Source of the DNA: an uncultured Flavobacteriales bacterium
Lineage (GTDB): Bacteria > Bacteroidota > Bacteroidia > Flavobacteriales_G > Salibacteraceae
NCBI GenBank assembly: GCA_913062955.1
Contig: CAJXZP010000045.1
Span: 1 to 34,120 of the forward strand
Reading direction: 5' to 3'
DNA: 34,120 nt
Part shown: positions 8,357-15,991 of the stretch, one piece after another
Numbering within the stretch: position 1 is the stretch's first letter
Layout: every line of letters begins with the position of its first letter
Notes under the pieces: generated by a model
What the model was told of the DNA's origin: nothing
What the model saw: only the letters and a program-made list of their open reading frames with translations
Database searches by the model: none
Made by a program: the position numbers and the translations under genes

Positions 8357-8395
8357 AAAAAAAAGGCCGAAAGTTTATGCTTTCGGCCTTTTTTT
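8357..8395. terminator. Bidirectional terminator between alaS and the SUKH gene
   Basis: A long GC-containing stem AAAGGCCGAAAG/CTTTCGGCCTTT with loop TTTATG is flanked by A and T runs, so it terminates in both directions. Its right arm's T tract runs into the TAA stop codon (8396-8394) of the minus-strand SUKH gene. Confidence 0.9.
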
Positions 8396-8981
8396 ATGCG
8401 GTATGTTTTTTGAAATACTCGGCTAATGATGTCAGTCGGTTTTCGACCGATGTTTTAGTAAAGGTGTATTCTTCTTCGGTTTCCACGGAGAAGGGAATAT
8501 TGGGAACGAGAAGTTCACCAGGTTTTAATTCCTTACCCGACTCGATAAATTCCAAAAGCGGATATAACGCTAGAAACTCAATGGGGTCTACAATAACTTC
8601 ATCAATAAACTCATCAAACTCGAGTTCCAAATCATCCAAATCACCTGTTTCGGTTAATAGTTGCCATACAGATCCTGCTCTATATACATATTGATCACCT
8701 AAGCAATCTTGTGCAAATGGAATATCGTCTTCTCCTAAATTGGGATACGTTTTATGCAATGCATTTGGTCCTTTCCAAATATCTTCTAGAGAGTTCCAAG
8801 AAGGAGAAGTGCCACAACTACGGATTTGAAATCCACCGTTAAATGCTACTAAACCATTAATTTCTTTATAAAAAGCGCGCATTTCGTCCGGAAGGTCGGC
8901 AATCATTTGGGGATTGTCACACTCATGGTTTATGTACGTGATGCCTTTAAATTCTACTTCTTCATCTTCTAAATTAGACAT
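8394..8981 (-). CDS. SMI1/KNR4 (SUKH superfamily) domain protein
   Basis: A 195-residue acidic soluble protein. The middle part (about 29-125) shows the SUKH pattern: LPDEMRAFYKEINGL at the start, an SPSWNSLEDIWKG block, IPFAQDCLGDQYVY, then VWQLLTETGDLDD leading to a conserved FDEFID helix. SUKH proteins are ligand- or partner-binding folds, and many are immunity proteins against contact-dependent toxins; others are housekeeping. No toxin gene lies nearby. The gene is last in a five-gene operon, and its ATG lies inside the last codons of the response regulator gene (8-base overlap), which ties its translation to that gene. Family call is by eye; the biological role is unknown. Confidence 0.7.
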   Translation of the reverse strand: MSNLEDEEVEFKGITYINHECDNPQMIADLPDEMRAFYKEINGLVAFNGGFQIRSCGTSPSWNSLEDIWKGPNALHKTYPNLGEDDIPFAQDCLGDQYVYRAGSVWQLLTETGDLDDLELEFDEFIDEVIVDPIEFLALYPLLEFIESGKELKPGELLVPNIPFSVETEEEYTFTKTSVENRLTSLAEYFKKHTA

Positions 8982-10131
8982 ATTGTTCTACGTTTTTGGC
9001 CGTTATTTTTTTATCGGAAAGAATGATTAAACGTTCGATAACGTTTCTTAATTCACGAATGTTTCCAGTCCATTGTTTTTCTGTTAAAAGATCAACGGCT
9101 TGTTGTTCTATTAGTTTGGTGGTGATGCCCTGTTCGGAACATAATTTTTCTAGGAAATAATCCATTAAAATTGGAATATCGCCTGTTCTATTATTTAAAG
9201 AAGGAACCTTAATAATGATCACCCCAATACGATGGTATAAATCCTCCCGGAAATCACCCTCGGCAATCATCTTTTTTAAATCCTTGTTGGTCGCGGCAAT
9301 TACTCGAACGTTTACATGAATACTTTTATCGCCACCAACCCGTGTAATTTTATTTTCTTGTAATGCGCGTAAAACCTTAGCTTGTGCCGATAAACTCATG
9401 TCACCAATTTCATCTAAGAAAAGTGTGCCACCTTCAGATAATTCGAATTTACCTTTTCGTTGTTTTATGGCGGATGTAAAAGCCCCTTTTTCATGACCAA
9501 AAAGTTCACTTTCAATTAATTCCGATGGAATAGCCGCACAATTGACTTCAATAAAAGGAGCTTTTGCTCGAGCACTTTGTTTGTGGATTTGATGGGCTAC
9601 TAATTCTTTTCCGGTTCCATTGGGGCCGGTAATAAAAACACGTGCATCGGTAGGGGCCACTTTTTCAATCATGTCCGTTACATATTGAATTTCTGGACTT
9701 TTCCCTACGATTGGACTCTCTTTTGTTCGGGGTAATTTTTTACGTAGCGTTTTGGTTTCTTGAACTAGAGATGCTCTATCCAATGCATTTCGTACGGTAA
9801 CCAATAAACGGTTTAGATCAATGGGTTTTTCAATAAAATCATATGCTCCTTTTTTTAGGGCATCCACAGCAGTTTCCACGTTGCCGTGTCCTGAAATCAT
9901 TATTACCGGTAATTCAGGTGTGTTCTCATTGATTTTGCTTAGCAATTCAATGCCATCCATACCTGGCATTTTGATATCACATAAAACAAGGTCGAATTTC
10001 TTTTTTTCTAAAATATCTAACGCTTCTTCGGCATTGGTGGCCTCGCTAATTTTTAGTTTTTCGTATTCCAATATTTCACGTAATGAATTACGAATTGGAC
10101 GCTCATCGTCTATGATTAAAACTTGTGTCAT
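8974..10131 (-). CDS. NtrC-family sigma-54-interacting response regulator lacking a C-terminal helix-turn-helix
   Basis: A 385-residue two-domain protein. The receiver (1-120) has acidic Asp8/Asp9, phospho-acceptor Asp52, Ser80 and Lys102. The AAA+ domain (about 140-370) has Walker A GPNGTGKE (169-176), a sigma-54-contact loop reading GAFTSA (216-221) instead of the classical GAFTGA, Walker B TLFLDEIG (236-243) and a sensor region ending in NIRELRNVIERL. The protein stops soon after, with no Fis-type DNA-binding domain, so it would act from solution or through a partner. I recall tail-less NtrC-like regulators of this length in flavobacteria, so this is probably not a truncation. Which histidine kinase phosphorylates it is not visible here. 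It follows the Ppx/GppA gene by 36 bases and overlaps the SUKH gene by 8. Confidence 0.88.
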   Translation of the reverse strand: MTQVLIIDDERPIRNSLREILEYEKLKISEATNAEEALDILEKKKFDLVLCDIKMPGMDGIELLSKINENTPELPVIMISGHGNVETAVDALKKGAYDFIEKPIDLNRLLVTVRNALDRASLVQETKTLRKKLPRTKESPIVGKSPEIQYVTDMIEKVAPTDARVFITGPNGTGKELVAHQIHKQSARAKAPFIEVNCAAIPSELIESELFGHEKGAFTSAIKQRKGKFELSEGGTLFLDEIGDMSLSAQAKVLRALQENKITRVGGDKSIHVNVRVIAATNKDLKKMIAEGDFREDLYHRIGVIIIKVPSLNNRTGDIPILMDYFLEKLCSEQGITTKLIEQQAVDLLTEKQWTGNIRELRNVIERLIILSDKKITAKNVEQYV

Positions 10132-10167
10132 ATTCTAATTTTATAGTGAAACTAAAGTATAAGATGT

Positions 10168-11106
10168 TTAGTGGATGGTACTATTTGATGATAAAAAATC
10201 CATAATTAATCCCTCTTTTACATCGCCTAAAGATAAGGTGTAGGTTTGAAAATTGGTTTTATGAAAAACAAATTGAAAAATTACAGCAGCCAAATGAATG
10301 GTGTCCTTTCGTAAAGGATGAATGCCTTCTCTGTTTTGTCGTTCCGTGGAATTGGATTGAACTAATTCGCTTAGAATTTGATCTAAATATTGTGGATCAA
10401 AAAGGTATCCGGATTTTACGGGTTTATCATTTCCTTTTTGTGACTCTAATATTTGAGCAAAAGATTCAAATGCACCCGTGGTTCCAATAAATGATACCGG
10501 GAGGTATGTGGACATTGCATCTACTAAAGGCATCAAAAGCTTTTCCAAGTTCAATCGCAAATATTGGAGATTATCAGTGGTCAATGGGTCGGATAATTCA
10601 GCCCATTTTGTAATAGCTGTGCTACCCAGATCAAAACTGTGTTTCCATAATATAGCCGTTTCATTTCCAATAATAAATTCTGTACTTCCCCCACCAATAT
10701 CCATCACTAAAACCGGTTTATTGGAATGGGGAACCGAAGCCATAGCCCCGTCAAAAACTAATTGCGCTTCTCGTTGACCTGCTATGATTTGAATGGAGGT
10801 ATGAAACTTTGAATTTAATTGGTCAATAACTTCTTGCCCATTAGATCGGGTACGAAAAGCGGAAGTAGCTATTCCTAAAATGGGCGCACACTCCAATTTG
10901 GAAGTCACTTTTAAAATCTCTAAAATATCTCGGTCAATTAATTCAATGCTCCGGGAATTAAAGATCCCCTTGGGGGCATTTTTTAAAGTTTTGGTATTGT
11001 AAATAGAACGATGAATTACCTGCAATGGCAGTTCTCCTTTGGCTACGACTAATTTGGTTAAATTACTTCCTAAGTCAATAACGGCTATGTTTTTTTTAAT
11101 GGTCAT
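10168..11106 (-). CDS. Ppx/GppA-family phosphatase (exopolyphosphatase-like)
   Basis: A 312-residue member of the ASKHA-fold Ppx/GppA family, which hydrolyses polyphosphate or pppGpp. Visible are the phosphate-1 motif VIDLGSNLTKLVV near residue 9, the conserved ATSAFRTRSNG block near 84-94, and the phosphate-2 motif DIGGGSTEF near 136-144. It ends after the N-terminal two-domain module, without the C-terminal HD-like domains of E. coli Ppx, so it is the short form (about 300 residues) common in Bacteroidota. Which substrate it prefers cannot be told. It starts 4 bases after the ABC permease stop and precedes the response regulator, so it belongs to the same operon; a link to phosphate or stringent signalling is inference. 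Confidence 0.85.
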   Translation of the reverse strand: MTIKKNIAVIDLGSNLTKLVVAKGELPLQVIHRSIYNTKTLKNAPKGIFNSRSIELIDRDILEILKVTSKLECAPILGIATSAFRTRSNGQEVIDQLNSKFHTSIQIIAGQREAQLVFDGAMASVPHSNKPVLVMDIGGGSTEFIIGNETAILWKHSFDLGSTAITKWAELSDPLTTDNLQYLRLNLEKLLMPLVDAMSTYLPVSFIGTTGAFESFAQILESQKGNDKPVKSGYLFDPQYLDQILSELVQSNSTERQNREGIHPLRKDTIHLAAVIFQFVFHKTNFQTYTLSLGDVKEGLIMDFLSSNSTIH

Positions 11107-11110
11107 GTTA

Positions 11111-12451
11111 TTAGTGGAATCGGATCCACTTCCATAGTTCCTTGTAGGTCACTTTTTTTCCGTACATCAAAATACCTACACGGTAAATTTTTGCAGCCAA
11201 CCAGGTCGTTCCAATAAAGCCGGCTATTAACAAAATCATAGATACTGCTAATTGCCAATATTCGCTACTCTCCAATCCTCCTGATACTCTAATGAGCATT
11301 AAAATAGGAGAGGTGAATGGAATAAGGGAAGCCCAAAATCCAGCAGGATTTGACGGGTTATCCATCATCATTATGGCAATGGCATAGGCGATCATTAGTG
11401 GGGCAGTTATGGGAAGTAGAAACTGTTGGACATCTGTTTCGCTATCCACCGCAGAACCTACTGCAGCAAAAAGGGCCGCATAGAGTAAATAACCTCCCAA
11501 AAAGTAGAAAATGAACAGTCCAATCATGAGTGGCCAGTTCATTCGGTTTATTAAGTTTTCGGGATCCGTAATATCAAATGCATTGATTTCGGCTGCCACC
11601 TGGAGTTGTCCTCCTTGCATTTGTGGCAATTGTTGCATTTGCTGTGCTTGTTCTATAAAAACATCCTTTTTATTGTTCATGATAACCGTTTGTGCTACCG
11701 ATACAAAAGTGGTCATTAAAACTATCCAAAGTAAAAACTGAGTTAATCCGACCAGTGCTATACCTAAAATTTTACCCATCATTAACTGGAAGGGTTTAAC
11801 GGAGGTAATGATAACTTCTACAATTCTATTGGTTTTTTCTTCAATCACACCTCGCATTACTTGCGTACCATAAAAGAAAATGAAAAAGAATATTAATAGT
11901 CCAGAAACGAAACCAACTAAAACCTGTTCGGATAATACCTCTTCTTCCTTACCGTCTGCCGAAAATTTGAATGTGGCAATGGTTAAGTTGGTTCGAACCT
12001 TATTGTAATCCGATTTTTTGATTCCATATTTGGCCATTTTCATTTCTTCAATGACCTTTTCAATTTTGGTTTCTATGGAGCGAATAGTTCTGCCACTCGG
12101 TTGTTCCCTAAAATAGAGAAATGGCCTGCTGGATCTTTCCCCATCCATAATTTCGGGTATCCAGAGAATGGCGGTGTATTCTGATTCAGGGAATAATTTT
12201 TTGGCATCTGCCAATTCCATATCACTGTAATCAAAGGTGTAATTGGTTCCATCTTCGAGTCTATCAAAAATTGGAGCCATATCATCTACCACTAGAATAT
12301 TTTGTGGCCCAGCATCACTCATTCCTAAATAGGTGATGAGTGCAATTGCACCCGCCATTAACAATGGCCCTAAAAGAGTCATAATGATGAATGACTTTTT
12401 CTTTACTCTCGTTAAGTACTCTCGTTTTATTATGAGCCAAATTTTATCCAT
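11111..12451 (-). CDS. ABC-2 type transporter permease (NatB/YhaP-like)
   Basis: A 446-residue membrane protein with a cytoplasmic start (KREYLTRVKKKSF), a first transmembrane helix at about 21-43, a large extracytoplasmic domain of about 130 residues, and then five hydrophobic segments between about 176 and 440. This is the ABC-2/NatB exporter arrangement. A loop between helices 3 and 4 holds a run rich in Gln, Met and Pro (near QQMQQLPQMQGG). It works with the ATPase encoded two bases upstream as an inner-membrane export or extrusion pump. NatAB pumps sodium in Bacillus, but the substrate here cannot be inferred. It is followed by the Ppx/GppA gene at 4 bases. Confidence 0.85.
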   Translation of the reverse strand: MDKIWLIIKREYLTRVKKKSFIIMTLLGPLLMAGAIALITYLGMSDAGPQNILVVDDMAPIFDRLEDGTNYTFDYSDMELADAKKLFPESEYTAILWIPEIMDGERSSRPFLYFREQPSGRTIRSIETKIEKVIEEMKMAKYGIKKSDYNKVRTNLTIATFKFSADGKEEEVLSEQVLVGFVSGLLIFFFIFFYGTQVMRGVIEEKTNRIVEVIITSVKPFQLMMGKILGIALVGLTQFLLWIVLMTTFVSVAQTVIMNNKKDVFIEQAQQMQQLPQMQGGQLQVAAEINAFDITDPENLINRMNWPLMIGLFIFYFLGGYLLYAALFAAVGSAVDSETDVQQFLLPITAPLMIAYAIAIMMMDNPSNPAGFWASLIPFTSPILMLIRVSGGLESSEYWQLAVSMILLIAGFIGTTWLAAKIYRVGILMYGKKVTYKELWKWIRFH

Positions 12452-12453
12452 GA

Positions 12454-13392
12454 TTATGCGTTTTGAGAGTGAGTAGTTTTTGATACAGCTTGAATAAATA
12501 TATCATTCATGGAAGGCAGTACTTCTTTTAATCCAGTAACTTGAACATGAGGAATAATATTTGAGAGAACATCGTTTGGAGTTGAGTTGCCTCCAATTTT
12601 TATGGTCGTGATAAAATGCTCTTTTTCCAACTCAACGGAAGAAAGTAAAGTTGCACCGGTCCATAACGCATTGGTGAATTTTAATAATCCACCTTTGAAT
12701 TCGATTTCGTATTCGTTGGCTTTGAAATCATTTTTTACATCTCTTACTGTTCCGGAAAGGATCTTTTTGGAATGATTGATCAATGCAATGTCTTGACAAA
12801 TCTCTTCTACCGATGACATATTGTGGGTGGAAAAGATGATGGTAGTACCCGCTTTGTTCATTCGTTTAATCTCCGCCTTTATCAAGTTGGTGTTGATGGG
12901 ATCGAAACCACTAAACGGTTCATCTAAAATCAGTAATTCGGGTTCGTGTAATACGGTTACGATAAACTGGATTTTCTGAGCCATTCCTTTGGATAGCTCC
13001 TCTACCTTTTTGTCCCACCACGCAGTGATTTCAAATTTCTCAAACCAATATTTTAGTTTGGACATGGCATCTTTGTATGACATTCCCTTTAATTGCGCCA
13101 AATACAAACATTGCTCACCCACTTTCATTTTTCGGTACAAACCACGTTCTTCGGGTAGATAGCCAATTAGAGATCGGTGTGATTCTTTAAGGGGTTCTCC
13201 GTTAAGTAAAACGGTACCTGAATCGGGCATGGTAATCTGGTTAATGATTCGGATCAGTGTGGTCTTTCCAGCGCCATTAGGTCCTAGTAATCCAAAGATA
13301 CTTCCTTTGGGTACTTCAATAGAAACGTTGTTTAATGCGGTGTGACCAGCATATTCTTTAACAACGTTATGCGTTTCAAGAATGTTATTCAT
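12454..13392 (-). CDS. ABC transporter ATP-binding protein (NatA/YhaQ-like)
   Basis: A 312-residue ATPase that powers the ABC-2 permease encoded next to it. Walker A GPNGAGKTT (37-45), signature LSKGMAQ (133-139), Walker B LLILDEP (153-159) and the switch histidine His190 (FSTHN) are all intact. About 80 residues beyond the ATPase core form the C-terminal domain seen in NatA/DrrA-like exporters. It is the first gene of a five-gene minus-strand operon, with a matching -7 element 29 bases before its ATG. Spacing to the permease is two bases, so the two subunits are made together. Confidence 0.92.
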   Translation of the reverse strand: MNNILETHNVVKEYAGHTALNNVSIEVPKGSIFGLLGPNGAGKTTLIRIINQITMPDSGTVLLNGEPLKESHRSLIGYLPEERGLYRKMKVGEQCLYLAQLKGMSYKDAMSKLKYWFEKFEITAWWDKKVEELSKGMAQKIQFIVTVLHEPELLILDEPFSGFDPINTNLIKAEIKRMNKAGTTIIFSTHNMSSVEEICQDIALINHSKKILSGTVRDVKNDFKANEYEIEFKGGLLKFTNALWTGATLLSSVELEKEHFITTIKIGGNSTPNDVLSNIIPHVQVTGLKEVLPSMNDIFIQAVSKTTHSQNA

Positions 13393-13421
13393 ATAGTAGC
13401 CATGCTAAAATGTTTGAGTTT

Positions 13422-13429
13422 CAAATTTA
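13422..13429 (-). promoter_or_regulatory. Bacteroidota -7 element for the ABC-Ppx-regulator-SUKH operon
   Basis: Minus-strand TAAATTTG matches TAnnTTTG, 29 bases before the ATPase ATG. No TTG sits at the ideal upstream spacing, so the -33 half is unsupported. Confidence 0.4.
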
Positions 13430-13485
13430 GTTAGATAATGGGGTAATAAAAGGGTTTTGGGATGAATGGTCTACATTTTTTTGCG

Positions 13486-13519
13486 AAAAAAAACGCCCCC
13501 TATTTCTAGAAGGCGTTTT
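13486..13519 (-). terminator. Terminator of the grpE-dnaJ unit
   Basis: On the minus strand AAAACGCC (13519-13512) pairs with GGCGTTTT (13497-13490), followed by a continuing T tract to 13486. It lies about 35 bases after the dnaJ stop and separates the chaperone genes from the ABC operon. Confidence 0.8.
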
Positions 13520-13553
13520 GAATATTTGAAGGAGATAAACTCCTACATGTATT

Positions 13554-14678
13554 TTAATTAAAGTATTCTTTCATTCTTGAGAAGAAGCTTTTTTGACCTG
13601 CGTCTTGTTTGGGTTGGAAGTTATCCGAATCACGCAATTTTTCCATCATTGCTTTTTCGTCTTTACTTAACTTTTTCGGGGTCCAAACATTTACATGAAT
13701 CATCAAATCACCCGTTCCATATGCATTTACTTCGGGTAAACCTTTACCACGTAAACGTAGAATTTTGCCCGCTTCGGTACCTTCGGGAATCGTGATTTTT
13801 ACTTTCCCAGTAGCTGTAGGAACTTCTACGCTTGTGCCTAATGCCACATCTGCAAAATTCAAGAATAAGTCAAAGTGAAGATTTCTTGCTTCACGAACCA
13901 ATTGAGGATGTTCTTCCACCTCAATCACAACTAATAGATCACCAGCAACACCACCTTTAGGTCCGTCATTACCACCACCTCTTACAGATAGTTGCATTCC
14001 GTCTTCCACACCTGCAGGGATATCTACTTCAATTACATCTTCTTTACGAATTTGACCGTTCGCATCAGAACCAGGAGCTTTTCTATCAATCATTTGTCCG
14101 TCACCGTGGCAGGTAGGACAGGTAGAGGCAGTTTGCATTTGCCCTAAGAAAGTACTCGTTACCCGAGTAATTTGACCGGTTCCGTTACATTGTGTACATG
14201 TTTTGGTCGTGGTTCCATCTGCGTTAACTAATTTCTTAACCTTGATTTTTTTGTGAACTCCGTTAGCAACATCAGCCAGGGTTAAAGTTAATCGAACTCT
14301 AAGGTTAGACCCTTTAACCACACGTCTGCGTTGGCCACCGCCACCACCAAAACCACCTCCGAAGCCACCGCCACCGAAAACATCACCAAATTGCGAGAAT
14401 ATGTCATCCATATTCATACCACCACCGAAACCACCGCCTCCGGCAGCTCCACCCATACCTGCATGACCATATTGGTCATAACGAGCACGTTTGTTTCCGT
14501 CACTTAAAACTTCATATGCTTCAGCGGCTTCCTTAAACTTTGCTTCGGCAGAAGCATCGTCCGGGTTTTTATCTGGATGAAATTTAATAGCCATTTTACG
14601 ATAAGCTTTTTTGATTTGCTTATCATCGGCATTTTTCTCAATCCCTAATATTTCGTAAAAATCTCTTTTATTTGACAT
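13554..14678 (-). CDS. dnaJ: Chaperone DnaJ with a two-repeat zinc region
   Basis: A 374-residue type I DnaJ (Hsp40), which delivers clients to DnaK and stimulates its ATPase. The J domain (1-70) has HPD at 34-36, followed by a long Gly/Phe-rich linker (about 71-116) and two beta-barrel client-binding domains up to about 350. The zinc region normally has four CxxCxGxG repeats; here only two remain, CTQCNGTG (161-168) and CPTCHGDG (187-194). The place of repeat 1 reads KKLVNADGTTTK, and repeat 4 reads APGSDANGQI, both without cysteine. Repeats 1 and 4 form zinc centre I and repeats 2 and 3 centre II, so centre I is absent and centre II kept. The length is otherwise normal. It follows grpE by 13 bases; dnaK is not in the window. 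Confidence 0.97.
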   Translation of the reverse strand: MSNKRDFYEILGIEKNADDKQIKKAYRKMAIKFHPDKNPDDASAEAKFKEAAEAYEVLSDGNKRARYDQYGHAGMGGAAGGGGFGGGMNMDDIFSQFGDVFGGGGFGGGFGGGGGQRRRVVKGSNLRVRLTLTLADVANGVHKKIKVKKLVNADGTTTKTCTQCNGTGQITRVTSTFLGQMQTASTCPTCHGDGQMIDRKAPGSDANGQIRKEDVIEVDIPAGVEDGMQLSVRGGGNDGPKGGVAGDLLVVIEVEEHPQLVREARNLHFDLFLNFADVALGTSVEVPTATGKVKITIPEGTEAGKILRLRGKGLPEVNAYGTGDLMIHVNVWTPKKLSKDEKAMMEKLRDSDNFQPKQDAGQKSFFSRMKEYFN

Positions 14679-14691
14679 TCAAAAATATTTT

Positions 14692-15267
14692 TTATTCGCC
14701 AATTACCACTTTGGCATGACGTAAGATTTTACTGTTTAAGTAGTATCCTTTTTCGGTAACATCAATAACTTTTCCTTTTAAATCTTTTGTTGGCGCTGGA
14801 ATTTTTGCTATAGCTTCGTACTCGTCACTATTGAACTCTTTCCCTTGAGCCTTCATTTCATTTAACCCTTGTTGGGATAACAAATTAAAGATTTTGTTAT
14901 GAATCAAATTCATTCCTTCTTTGATAGCTACGACATCTTCCGATTTTTCGTTAGCCACTTTGGCACGATCAAAATCATCCAAAATAGGAAGTAAAGAATT
15001 TATGATTTCTTTTCCTGCATTTTGAATTAATTCAATACGCTCTTTTGCCGAACGTCTTCTGAAGTTCTCAAATTCAGAATACATGCGTAAATGTTTATCC
15101 TTATATATAACCAATTCTTCTTCTACAGTCGGCTCAGCAGCTTTTGGCTCTTCTGCTTTTTCATCCGTAGAATCTGGAATTGCTGAATTTTCTTGAGATT
15201 CTTCGTTTACCATTTCTGGTTGCTTCAAAGTTTCCTCTTTCAAATCCTTTTTTGTCGTTTTGCTCAT
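14692..15267 (-). CDS. grpE: Nucleotide exchange factor GrpE
   Basis: A 191-residue GrpE, which releases ADP from DnaK. An acidic, low-complexity N-terminal part (about 1-55, rich in Glu and Pro) leads into the long dimerising helix (KDKHLRMYSEFENFRRRSAKER), then the four-helix bundle and the C-terminal beta domain, with the family motif VIDVTEKGYYLNSKILRHAKVVIG near the end split here by residue order as usual. The ATG at 15267 (MSKTT) is preferred over a TTG two codons upstream. It is co-transcribed with dnaJ. The upstream 80 bases, after the neighbouring terminator, must hold its promoter, but I see no exact TAnnTTTG there; I also see no CIRCE element. Confidence 0.95.
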   Translation of the reverse strand: MSKTTKKDLKEETLKQPEMVNEESQENSAIPDSTDEKAEEPKAAEPTVEEELVIYKDKHLRMYSEFENFRRRSAKERIELIQNAGKEIINSLLPILDDFDRAKVANEKSEDVVAIKEGMNLIHNKIFNLLSQQGLNEMKAQGKEFNSDEYEAIAKIPAPTKDLKGKVIDVTEKGYYLNSKILRHAKVVIGE

Positions 15268-15349
15268 TATCAAATAATTTGGAAATACCGCATGTCAAAT
15301 ACGAGACCAAGCTCAATTTTTGGACATTTTGGCAGAAAAGGTGCGAAAA

Positions 15350-15377
15350 TAAAAAGACAGGCTGTAAACCTGTCTTT
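15350..15377 (-). terminator. Terminator of the DUF4290-murA-thioredoxin unit
   Basis: AAAGACAGG (15353-15361) pairs perfectly with CCTGTCTTT (15369-15377) around a seven-base loop. On the minus strand it is followed by a T run, about 27 bases past the stop of the thioredoxin-like gene. Confidence 0.85.
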
Positions 15378-15403
15378 AAATTGTAATAATATGTCGTGTT
15401 TTT

Positions 15404-15979
15404 TTATTTCAACTGCTTTTTTAAAGCATTAGGGAGTTGGGTTCCCCTGAGGTTTTTTCCGATGATAATACCATCACCGTTAATTAATACACTGGCAGGA
15501 ATCCCTCTAATTCCGTAACGTGCAGCAGCAGCATTGTTCCATCCTTTTAAATCTGAAACGTGGTTTTTCCATAGCAAGCCATCTTTTTTGATCGCTGCTT
15601 TCCATTTGTCTTTGTTATTATCTAATGAAACACCAAAAACCGTAAATCCGTTTCCGTTTTTGAATTTTTTGTCTTTGTATTCTTTGTAGGTGTTTACCAC
15701 ATTTGGATTTTCACCTCTGCAAGGACCACACCACGCTGCCCAGAAATCAATTAATACCATTTTACCCCGTAGGTTAGAGAGCTGTATAGGTCTGCCATCC
15801 AGTCCATTCATGACGATGTCAGGTGCTTGGTCTCCAATATTAAGACCTTGTTTTACGGGCTCGATTACGGTGTTAGGGTTTTCACTTTTAGCTAATTCCT
15901 TGGTAAAGGATAAAGTGGCAATGGCTACCAAAACCAAAATGGCTGATACTTGGAATAGTTTCATAGTATTAATTTTCAT
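15404..15979 (-). CDS. TlpA-like thioredoxin-fold protein, exported
   Basis: A 191-residue thioredoxin-fold protein. An N-terminal hydrophobic segment (about 7-24) acts as signal peptide or membrane anchor, with no lipobox cysteine. The domain begins at about 45 (GDQAPDIVMNGLDG, the TlpA/AhpC-like entry) and has WCGPC with Cys84/Cys87 and the cis-proline Pro161 (GIPAS). It should work in the periplasm as a thiol-disulfide reductase, perhaps in cytochrome maturation or envelope protein repair; the target is unknown. It starts 12 bases after the murA stop and is the last gene of that unit before a terminator. A second in-frame ATG at 15964 would shorten the signal peptide by five residues. Confidence 0.88.
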   Translation of the reverse strand: MKINTMKLFQVSAILVLVAIATLSFTKELAKSENPNTVIEPVKQGLNIGDQAPDIVMNGLDGRPIQLSNLRGKMVLIDFWAAWCGPCRGENPNVVNTYKEYKDKKFKNGNGFTVFGVSLDNNKDKWKAAIKKDGLLWKNHVSDLKGWNNAAAARYGIRGIPASVLINGDGIIIGKNLRGTQLPNALKKQLK

Positions 15980-15991
15980 GCACTATGGCGA

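Noticed and set aside
8377-8694. Plus-strand open frame of 105 codons opposite the SUKH gene
   Set aside because: Its start lies inside the alaS terminator hairpin, and the product is a low-complexity Ser-rich sequence, the mirror of the acidic SUKH coding strand.
14315-14470. Repetitive GGN/ACC-rich DNA inside dnaJ
   Set aside because: This is the coding sequence of the Gly/Phe-rich linker of DnaJ, expected for the family; it is not a CRISPR array or a mobile repeat.
14955-14985. TGGCACG resembling a sigma-54 -24 element, considered because an NtrC-like gene is nearby
   Set aside because: There is no GC -12 element at the required distance, and it lies inside the grpE coding sequence.
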